Assembly: GCA_913776795.1 (NCBI GenBank)
Contig: CAJYRH010000061.1
Coordinates: forward strand, 1 to 8,135
Reading direction: 5' to 3'
Length of the DNA stretch: 8,135 nucleotides
Source: an uncultured Pseudorhodoferax sp.
GTDB taxonomy: Bacteria > Pseudomonadota > Gammaproteobacteria > Burkholderiales > Burkholderiaceae
Of this stretch, positions 1 to 5,643 are shown piece after piece; position 1 is the first letter of the stretch; every line of letters starts with the position of its first letter. The translations under genes were made by a program, and so were the position numbers. The notes under the pieces were generated by a model. It was not told the origin of the DNA. It ran no database searches and saw only the letters and a program-made list of their open reading frames with translations.

Positions 1-629
1 GCGTCGCCGTGGCCACGGCGACCGACGTGCGCAACGCCGTCTACACGGCCGGCTGGCGCGACGAGTTCAGTGCCGCGTTCGAGGCGCTGGGGGGCACCGT
101 CACGGCGCATGAAGGCTTTGCCTCCTCCCCGGCCACCGCCTACGGCGACGTCGTGCGCAGGCTGCTGGACAGCCAGCCCGACGGCTTGGTCTTCGTCTGC
201 GGCAGCGTGGATGCCGTACGCCTGGCGCAGCAGGTCCAAAAGCAGGCGCCGGAGCTGCCGGTCGCCGTGGCCGACGCGGCGGCCGGGGAGGCTCTCATCG
301 CGCTGGGCGGCCGCGCGGTGGACGGCGTGATCGCCGGACAGCTGCATGACCGCGCCAGCAGCGCGCCGCGCTACCTCGGCTTCGTCGAAGTCTTCCAGCG
401 CCGTTTCGGCCGTCTGCCCGGGTACCACGCGGTGATCTCGCACGACGCGGTGACCGTGCTGGCCAAGGCGCAGGCGCGACGCGTGCGCGGCCAGTCGCTC
501 AAGGCCGCCGTCCTCGGCAACGGCCCCTACGACGGCCTGCAGCGGGCGATCGTGTTCGACCGCTTCGGCGATGTGCACCGCCCACCGTACTTCGTACAGG
601 TGCGCGACGGGCGCTTCGAGCCCCTGTGA
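1..629 (+). CDS. Periplasmic substrate-binding protein, type I (LivK-like), 5'-truncated by window edge
   Basis: This is the C-terminal ~208 residues of a type I periplasmic binding protein, the class that captures amino acids, amides or similar solutes for ABC importers or sensor kinases. The frame is open back to position 3, so the GTG at 9 is probably internal and the true start, signal peptide and N-terminal lobe lie upstream. Family marks are the segment TAGWRDEFSAAFEALGGTV (a lobe helix plus strand), LLDSQPDGLVFVCGS, the helix FVEVFQRRFGRLPGYHAVISH followed by DAVTVLAKA, and the closing strand pattern FDRFGDVHRPPYFVQVRDGRF, typical of LivK-family C-termini. No transporter permease or ATPase gene follows; a sensor kinase gene does, overlapping by one base (TGATG). 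That favours a co-sensor role, as in LuxP-LuxQ or TorT-TorS (inference). The ligand cannot be told from sequence. A plain transport role with missing partners elsewhere is possible. Confidence 0.88.
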   Translation, partial: VAVATATDVRNAVYTAGWRDEFSAAFEALGGTVTAHEGFASSPATAYGDVVRRLLDSQPDGLVFVCGSVDAVRLAQQVQKQAPELPVAVADAAAGEALIALGGRAVDGVIAGQLHDRASSAPRYLGFVEVFQRRFGRLPGYHAVISHDAVTVLAKAQARRVRGQSLKAAVLGNGPYDGLQRAIVFDRFGDVHRPPYFVQVRDGRFEPL

Positions 630-2944
630 TGCGGTCGCGCCGCGCCTGGGGTCTGCGCTACCACCTGTCCGCCATGCTGGTGGCGACCATCGCGCTGGCG
701 TTCCTGGGCGTCGGCGCGGCGCTGTGGTTTTGGCGGGTGCCGCAAATGGAGCAGGCGACCTTGGTCGACCTGCAGCGCGACGTGGCCGACGTGTCCGAGC
801 GGCTGGAGCTGCTGCTCGGTGGCCGGCAGGCGCGCCTGGAGCTCATGGCCAGCCTGCTGCGCAGCCGCCCGGCCCACCAGGCAGCGGCCGTGCTGCAGGC
901 GAACGTGCATGCCAGCCAGCTCTTTCGCGCCGTCTATCTCGTCTCCCCGCGCGGGCGCGTGGTCGCGGTGGCGCTGGCCGACGGCGTGCAGGCGCAAGGC
1001 GACGACTTCCTCGGCAGCGACCTGTCCGCCAGCGCGCTGTATGGCGCTGTCGGACCGGACCGCCCGGTGGCCTGGAGCGGGCGCCTGCTGTCCGCCCTTT
1101 CCGGCGGCATCGTCATCGGGGTGGCCTTCCGCGACGCCGACGACCACGTGCTGATCGGCGAGATCCCGATCGCCACGCTGCTGCGCGAGCTGCAGGAGGT
1201 GGCCGGCGCGCAGGACACCACGATCTGGGTCGTGGACCGCAGCGGCGAAGTGGTCGCCGACACCGAGGGCCGCCAGATGGGCCGCCTGAACCTGCAGAAC
1301 TGGCCCCTGATGCAGGCAGCGCTGGCCGGCTCCAGGGGGCCGGCCAGGTTCGAGTTCGAACGCCAGCTGCGGCAGGGCGCCGTGGCGCTGGCACCCACGC
1401 TGGACTGGTTCATCTTCGGCAGCGTGGTGCGGGGCTGGGGCGATCCGCAGGTGCGCCAGGGCGCGCACTACACGCTGGCGGGGTTCGCCGGATGCATGGG
1501 CATCGCACTGCTCGTGGCCCCGGGCTGGGCCAGCCGCCTGGGCCGGTCCTTGCGCGAGATCATCGACCAGGCCGCGTCGACGACCGGCGGACGCTCCCTG
1601 GGCCGGCGCTGGCCGCGCGGCCCCGTGGCCGAGTTCAACCGGCTGTCGGCCGACCTGGAGGGCATGGCAGCGGCGCTGCACGAGCGCGAGCACAAGTTGC
1701 AGGCCCTGTTCAACGTGGCACCCGTCCCGATGGCCGTGACCGACATGGACGACGGGCACTGCTTCCTGGACGTGAATGCCGTGTGGAGCGAGGAGGTCGG
1801 CTACTCGCGTGCCGAGGCCGTCGGCCTGAACTCCCTGGAGTTGGGCCTGTGGCAGTCGCCCGATGGACTGGCAGAGCTGCTCGACAGCCTGGAGACCGGC
1901 ACGTTCTCGGGCGAGGTCGAAATGGTCTGCAAGGACGGCCAGGTCAAGCTGTACAAGTCGCTTGGCCGGGTGCTGGAGTTCAAGAGCCAGCGGCTCACGG
2001 TATGGGGAAGCGTCAACATCGGGCCGCTTCGCAGGGTCGAGCAGGAACTGCGCACGCTCAACCACGACCTGGAGGCGCGCGTGGCCCAGCGGGCGGAGGC
2101 GCTGGAGCTGGCCAATGCCGAACTGTCGGAGACGCTGGATCAGCTGCGCCTGGCGCAGGGAGAGCTGGTCCGCACCGAGAAGATGGCCGCGCTCGGCGGC
2201 CTGGTGGCCGGCGTTGCGCACGAGTTGAACACGCCGCTGGGCAACAGTGTCATGGCGGCCAGTGCCATCGAGGACGCCACGCGGGCGCTGCGAAGCACCT
2301 TGGCCACGGGGCTGCGGCGGTCGGACCTGGCGCAGTGGATCGACGGCGTGGAGCAGGGCACCGACATCGCCGCCCGCAACCTGGGACGGGCGGCAGACCT
2401 GGTCCAAAGCTTCAAGCAGGTGGCTGTCGACCAGACCAGTGCACAGCGGCGAAACTTCGAGCTGGCCGAGGTGGTGCACGAGATGGTGGTCAGCCTCAAA
2501 CCGAGCTTTGCACGCACCGCCTACCGCGTCGAGGTGCAGGTGCCGGCCGGCCTGCACATGGACAGCTACCCGGGCGCGCTCGGCCAGGCCCTGGGCAATC
2601 TGATCCAGAACGCCGTGCAGCACGGCTTCGACGGCCGTTCGCATGGCACCGTGCGCATCACTGGAGGGCGGCGCGAAAGCGGCAGGCTCTGGCTGCGGGT
2701 GGCCGACGACGGCCATGGCATCGCCCCCGAACTGCTGGGCCGCATCTTCGATCCCTTCATGACCACCAAGATGGGCCAGGGGGGCACCGGCCTGGGCCTG
2801 CACATCAGCTACAACGCCGTGGTCAAGCTGTTGGGTGGCAGCCTCTCGGTGGAGAGCACGCCGGGGCAGGGAAGCTGCTTCGAGCTGCGTCTGCCGGACA
2901 GTGCGCCGCATGCCGTGCCCGTGCCACCGGGGAAGCGCGCCTGA
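629..2944 (+). CDS. Membrane sensor histidine kinase (dCache-like, HAMP, PAS, HisKA, HATPase_c), first of a tandem pair
   Basis: Inner-membrane sensor kinase of 771 residues if started at ATG 629; GTG 626 adds one residue. I prefer ATG because it forms a TGATG overlap with the upstream stop, and no good Shine-Dalgarno is visible, so translation probably depends on coupling. Order: basic N-terminus, TM1 ~13-35, periplasmic dCache-like region ~36-280 (including a WVVDRSGEVVADTEG-type strand pair), TM2 ~281-300, HAMP-like linker ~300-355 with PVAEFNRL, PAS ~359-470, coiled coil ~470-522, then the transmitter. Visible catalytic elements: H-box VAHELNTPLGN with His531, N-box NLIQNAVQHG (Asn661), G1 box DDGHGIA (693-699), F-box FDPFMTTK, and G2 box GGTGLGL (718-724). 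All look intact, so autophosphorylation is expected. The H-box resembles HPK4-type kinases (inference). There is no fused receiver or Hpt domain; the likely partner is the regulator at 5644. The stimulus is unknown. Confidence 0.93.
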   Translation: MRSRRAWGLRYHLSAMLVATIALAFLGVGAALWFWRVPQMEQATLVDLQRDVADVSERLELLLGGRQARLELMASLLRSRPAHQAAAVLQANVHASQLFRAVYLVSPRGRVVAVALADGVQAQGDDFLGSDLSASALYGAVGPDRPVAWSGRLLSALSGGIVIGVAFRDADDHVLIGEIPIATLLRELQEVAGAQDTTIWVVDRSGEVVADTEGRQMGRLNLQNWPLMQAALAGSRGPARFEFERQLRQGAVALAPTLDWFIFGSVVRGWGDPQVRQGAHYTLAGFAGCMGIALLVAPGWASRLGRSLREIIDQAASTTGGRSLGRRWPRGPVAEFNRLSADLEGMAAALHEREHKLQALFNVAPVPMAVTDMDDGHCFLDVNAVWSEEVGYSRAEAVGLNSLELGLWQSPDGLAELLDSLETGTFSGEVEMVCKDGQVKLYKSLGRVLEFKSQRLTVWGSVNIGPLRRVEQELRTLNHDLEARVAQRAEALELANAELSETLDQLRLAQGELVRTEKMAALGGLVAGVAHELNTPLGNSVMAASAIEDATRALRSTLATGLRRSDLAQWIDGVEQGTDIAARNLGRAADLVQSFKQVAVDQTSAQRRNFELAEVVHEMVVSLKPSFARTAYRVEVQVPAGLHMDSYPGALGQALGNLIQNAVQHGFDGRSHGTVRITGGRRESGRLWLRVADDGHGIAPELLGRIFDPFMTTKMGQGGTGLGLHISYNAVVKLLGGSLSVESTPGQGSCFELRLPDSAPHAVPVPPGKRA
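2177..2839 (+). repeat. Diverged direct repeat, copy 1 (kinase transmitter region)
   Basis: Nucleotides encoding the HisKA and HATPase_c core of the first kinase match those at 4700-5374 closely over about 660 bases, with short shared runs such as GACAGCTACC and ACGGCTTCGA and only small in-frame length differences. This reflects gene duplication and gives a potential site for recombination or gene conversion between the two genes. Identity was judged by eye. Confidence 0.6.
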
Positions 2945-2996
2945 TGCCACCGAGGCCATCCGTGCACCGCGCCAGCTGCGCACCCTGCCTGCCCGG

Positions 2997-3015
2997 GCCG
3001 GCTCTGGTCGCCGGC
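2997..3015 (+). repeat. Short GC-rich inverted repeat in the inter-kinase spacer
   Basis: GCCGGC at 2997-3002 and again at 3010-3015 can pair as a 6-bp stem with a 7-nt loop, since each arm is its own reverse complement. No T-tract follows, so it is not an intrinsic terminator. It could shape or stabilise the transcript, or be an accident of high GC content. Confidence 0.3.
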
Positions 3016-3116
3016 TGCAGTCCGACGCAGCGGCGCCTGCGTTGCCTGCTGCGCGGACTCCCGGCCAGCCGCCTGCGAGCCGGTTTCGTACCCTGCAGGC
3101 GGCGCGCAGGCACCGT

Positions 3117-3121
3117 GGAGG
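3117..3121 (+). promoter_or_regulatory. Shine-Dalgarno for the second kinase
   Basis: GGAGG sits 6 nt before ATG 3128 and supports that start. It also overlaps the last codons of the small spacer ORF, so if that ORF is translated the two would be linked. Confidence 0.7.
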
Positions 3122-3127
3122 CCTGAG

Positions 3128-5509
3128 ATGCGTGCACCGCCTGCAACGCCACGGGTCTGGCGTCTGAGCACCCACCTTTCCGCTTTGCTGGTCGCCACGA
3201 CGCTGCTGACGCTCGTCGTGGTGGGATCGCTCGTCCTCGCCTACCGTCTGCCAGCCATCGAGGGCGAGACGCAGGCCGGTCTGGAACGCGAGGTGGAGGG
3301 CCTGGGCCGGCGGCTGGAACTGCTGCTGGGTACGGCGCAGACCCGGCTCAAGCTGTTGCAGTCGCTCATCGACGCGGCGCCGCCGACCCAGGCCGCGGCG
3401 CTGCTGGACGACGGGGTGCGCACCGGCCTGCGCTTCGACGCGCTCTACCAGCTGTCGCCGGCAGGCAAGGTGCGCGCCGTCGGCCTGGCCGGCCCGTGGC
3501 GCGCGCGCCGTGGCGACCTGGTGGGCAGCGACCTGTCGGCGGACGGGCTGTTCCGGGCGGTGCGCGACGGCAGCGCGCCTCAGGCCGTCTGGAGCGGCCG
3601 CTACACCTCGGTGCTCACGGGGGCGCGGGCGGTCGCCCTGGCGGTTCGCGACGACAGCGGCGATGTGCTGCTGGCCGAGGTGTCCTACGAGGTGCTGCTG
3701 CAGGCGGTGCGCATCGCTGCCGGCCGACGCTCCTCCGCCGTCTGGATCGCGGACAACCATGGCGCGCCCATCGTGGACACCGAAGCGGTTCGCGAGATCG
3801 GGCAGATCGACCCGCGCAGCTGGGCCACCGCGCGGCAGGAGGCCCAGGCGGAGGGCCGGGCGCGCAGCATCGTGTTCAGCTACGCGGGCCAGCCCCGGCA
3901 TGCCGCCATGGTCCATGCGGCAGCGCTGGACTGGTACCTCGTCGAGCACGCGCCCAGGGGGTGGAACAACCCGCGCGTGCGCCAGCTGCTGGCAGCCATC
4001 GGCGCTGTGGGCGGCGCCTGCGGGCTGACCGGCCTGCTGATCGCGCCGTTCTGGGCGCGGCGCATGACGCGCCCCTTGCTGCGCATCGTCGACAGGGCGG
4101 AGCAGACCATGCGCAGGGGCGCGAGCGAAGGGGACTGGCCGCGCGGGCCCGTGGACGAGTTCAATCGCCTGGCGCGAGACCTGCAGGCCATGTCCGACGC
4201 ACTGCGCGAGCGCGAGCACAAGTTCCTTGCGATCTTCAATGCCTCGCCGGTGCCGATGGCGGTGGTCGACCTCGCCAATGGCAACCGCCTGCAGGACGTC
4301 AACGAAGCCTGGTGCGTGGAGATGCGGCGCGCGCGCGCCGCGGTCCTGGGCCGCACCGCCGTCGAGATCGGGTTGTGGTCGGCGGAGCAGCGCATCGCCA
4401 TGCTGGCCCGGCTGGACCGCCAGCGCGCCAGCGGCGAGGTGGAGCTCCTGCGCGGTGACGGCGAGCCCGTGGCCATGCAAGTCTTCGCGCAACGCGTCGT
4501 GCTGGCGGCGCAGGACCTGATGCTGTGGGCCATGGTGGACATCGGGCCGATGCGACGCAGCGAGCAGCAGCTGCGCGAATTGAACCTGCAGCTGGAGTCG
4601 CGCGTTGCGCAACGCACGGCCGCCTTGTCCGCCTCCAATGCGGAGCTGCAGGCCAGGCTGGAGCAACTGCGCACGGCCCAGGACGACCTGGTGCAGGCCG
4701 AGAAGATGGCTGCGCTCGGCGAGCTGGTGGCCGGCGTGGCCCACGAACTCAACACGCCGCTCGGCAATGGTGTCATGGCCATCAGCGCCATGCAGGATGC
4801 GACCCGGCGCCTGCGTCAGGCCATGGCGGGCGGCCTGCGCCGCAGCGACATGCAGCTGGTGCTGGACGAGGTGGCGCAGGGCACCGACATTGCACTGCGC
4901 AACCTGCGCCGCGCAGCCGACCTCGTGCACAGCTTCAAGCAGGTGGCGGTGGACCGGACCAGCGCCCAGCGGCGCGCCTTCGAGATCAGCGAGGTCGTGC
5001 ACGAGATGGTGGTGAGCCTGCGCCCCAGCATCGCGCGCACGCCCTACCGCATCGAGGTCGATGTGCCCGATCAGGGCCTGCGGCTGGACAGCTACCCCGG
5101 CGCGCTTGGACAGATCCTGGGCAACCTGATCCAGAACGCGGTGCTGCACGGCTTCGATGGCCGCGCACACGGCACGGTGCGGATCTCCGCCGGCAGCGAG
5201 GCGGCCCCGTCTGCAGAGCGCGTCTGGTTGCGCGTGGACGACGACGGCCGTGGCATCGCGCCCGCGTTGCTGGGCCGTGTGTTCGAGCCGTTCATGACGA
5301 CCCGGGCAGGACGCGGGGGCACGGGGCTGGGCCTGCACATCAGCCAGAACGCCGTGGTGAACCTGCTGGGCGGCGTCCTGGAGGTGCAGAGCACGTTGGG
5401 CGAGGGAACCTGCTTCACCGTGCGCCTGCCGCGCCGCGCGCCGCTGGTGGCTGCGGAAGGCGCTGCGCGGACGGCCGGTGCCGCGGGCGGACCGGCGCCA
5501 GGCGTCTGA
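3128..5509 (+). CDS. Membrane sensor histidine kinase (dCache-like, HAMP, PAS, HisKA, HATPase_c), second of the tandem pair
   Basis: Full-length paralogue of the preceding kinase, 793 residues, started at ATG 3128 because of the well-placed GGAGG. Order: TM1 ~17-39, periplasmic dCache-like region ~40-285, TM2 ~287-309, HAMP-like linker ~310-360 (PVDEFNRL), PAS ~368-478, coiled coil ~479-530, HisKA with His539 in VAHELNTPLGN, N-box NLIQNAVLHG (Asn670), G1 box DDDGRGIA (704-711), F-box FEPFMTTR, and G2 box GGTGLGL (730-736). All catalytic motifs are present. The transmitter looks roughly 70% identical to that of its neighbour, judged by eye, while the periplasmic part is much more diverged. That suggests a shared phosphoacceptor but a different or modified stimulus. 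A low-complexity Ala/Gly/Pro tail of about 20 residues follows the last ATPase strand. The two kinases might form heterodimers (inference). The ligand is unknown. Confidence 0.93.
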   Translation: MRAPPATPRVWRLSTHLSALLVATTLLTLVVVGSLVLAYRLPAIEGETQAGLEREVEGLGRRLELLLGTAQTRLKLLQSLIDAAPPTQAAALLDDGVRTGLRFDALYQLSPAGKVRAVGLAGPWRARRGDLVGSDLSADGLFRAVRDGSAPQAVWSGRYTSVLTGARAVALAVRDDSGDVLLAEVSYEVLLQAVRIAAGRRSSAVWIADNHGAPIVDTEAVREIGQIDPRSWATARQEAQAEGRARSIVFSYAGQPRHAAMVHAAALDWYLVEHAPRGWNNPRVRQLLAAIGAVGGACGLTGLLIAPFWARRMTRPLLRIVDRAEQTMRRGASEGDWPRGPVDEFNRLARDLQAMSDALREREHKFLAIFNASPVPMAVVDLANGNRLQDVNEAWCVEMRRARAAVLGRTAVEIGLWSAEQRIAMLARLDRQRASGEVELLRGDGEPVAMQVFAQRVVLAAQDLMLWAMVDIGPMRRSEQQLRELNLQLESRVAQRTAALSASNAELQARLEQLRTAQDDLVQAEKMAALGELVAGVAHELNTPLGNGVMAISAMQDATRRLRQAMAGGLRRSDMQLVLDEVAQGTDIALRNLRRAADLVHSFKQVAVDRTSAQRRAFEISEVVHEMVVSLRPSIARTPYRIEVDVPDQGLRLDSYPGALGQILGNLIQNAVLHGFDGRAHGTVRISAGSEAAPSAERVWLRVDDDGRGIAPALLGRVFEPFMTTRAGRGGTGLGLHISQNAVVNLLGGVLEVQSTLGEGTCFTVRLPRRAPLVAAEGAARTAGAAGGPAPGV
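4700..5374 (+). repeat. Diverged direct repeat, copy 2 (kinase transmitter region)
   Basis: Counterpart of 2177-2839. It is about 12 bases longer, mainly from a few extra codons between the N-box and the G1 box. The parts encoding the H-box, N-box and G2 box are the most alike. Confidence 0.6.
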
Positions 5510-5643
5510 ATGCACCTTAGCGCATCAGTCTCCGGCACCCATGTTGTACACATTGAATTGAGATTTTTCATTTGGTTGCCAATCTGTCGAACGGGTGATG
5601 CAATGGGCTGCAGTCAACAGCCACGAAGATTTGAGGAACAACC
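5510..5643 (+). promoter_or_regulatory. AT-richer intergenic region, likely promoter/leader of the c-di-GMP regulator gene
   Basis: Positions about 5541-5600 are strikingly AT-rich compared with the rest of the window, as expected for a promoter. No hexamer pair is convincing. TTGAGA at 5558-5563 is a fair -35 element but has only a weak CAATCT at 5580-5585 after it. A sigma-54-like arrangement, CGGCAC at 5533-5538 and TTGT at 5544-5547, has the right GG-N10 spacing but GT instead of the usual GC. A 5-bp inverted repeat (GGCTG 5606-5610, CAGCC 5618-5622) lies near the start codon. No terminator for the kinase operon is visible, so readthrough into the regulator is also likely. A 45-codon ORF (5510-5647) crosses the region, but its codons are unlike those of the neighbouring genes. 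Confidence 0.45.
5633..5637 (+). promoter_or_regulatory. Shine-Dalgarno for the response regulator gene
   Basis: GAGGA lies 6 nt before ATG 5644. This fixes the start, which also leaves a short N-terminal arm before the REC domain, as is usual in this family. Confidence 0.7.

Larger units (their letters stand above)
2945..3127 (+). other. Inter-kinase spacer with an unrecognised 60-codon ORF (ATG 2944 to TGA 3126)
   Basis: The spacer between the two kinase genes is filled by one small ORF. Its ATG at 2944 overlaps the upstream TGA (TGATG), with a weak GGGGAA upstream at about 2929-2934. It stops at 3124-3126, one base before the ATG of the second kinase. The 60-residue product begins MPPRPSVHR and is rich in Arg, Pro, Ala and Cys, with no hydrophobic helix and no family I recognise. 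GC at third positions is about 80%, counted by hand, which is not decisive in such GC-rich DNA. It may be a real coupling peptide, a gene remnant or chance. The kinase frame itself also stays open across the spacer apart from the single TGA at 2942-2944. I see no promoter or terminator here. Confidence 0.35.

Noticed and set aside
2942..2944. TGA as a selenocysteine codon joining the kinases.
   Set aside because: The first kinase is already complete, the downstream spacer is not domain-like, and I see no convincing SECIS-type hairpin directly after the codon.
3061..3083. CCGGC/GCCGG inverted repeat with 13-nt loop as a terminator.
   Set aside because: Short stem, long loop and no T-tract; common by chance in such GC-rich DNA.
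571..3126. Plus-strand alternative frame of 851 codons overlapping the first kinase.
   Set aside because: Gly/Ala/Arg-rich off-frame translation with no motifs; it overlaps a gene with complete kinase motifs. Only its last 60 codons, after the kinase stop, are worth separate mention.
527..5515. Minus-strand open frame of 1662 codons spanning both kinase genes.
   Set aside because: Its codons are the exact reverse complements of the kinase codons, so it is open merely because the sense frame lacks TTA, CTA and TCA, which are rare at this GC content. The product is a His/Arg/Gln/Ala-rich sequence with no domain, and the plus strand carries complete conserved domains.
5558..5572. T-rich run as an intrinsic terminator of the kinase operon.
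   Set aside because: The five-T run at 5564-5568 is not preceded by a GC-rich stem.
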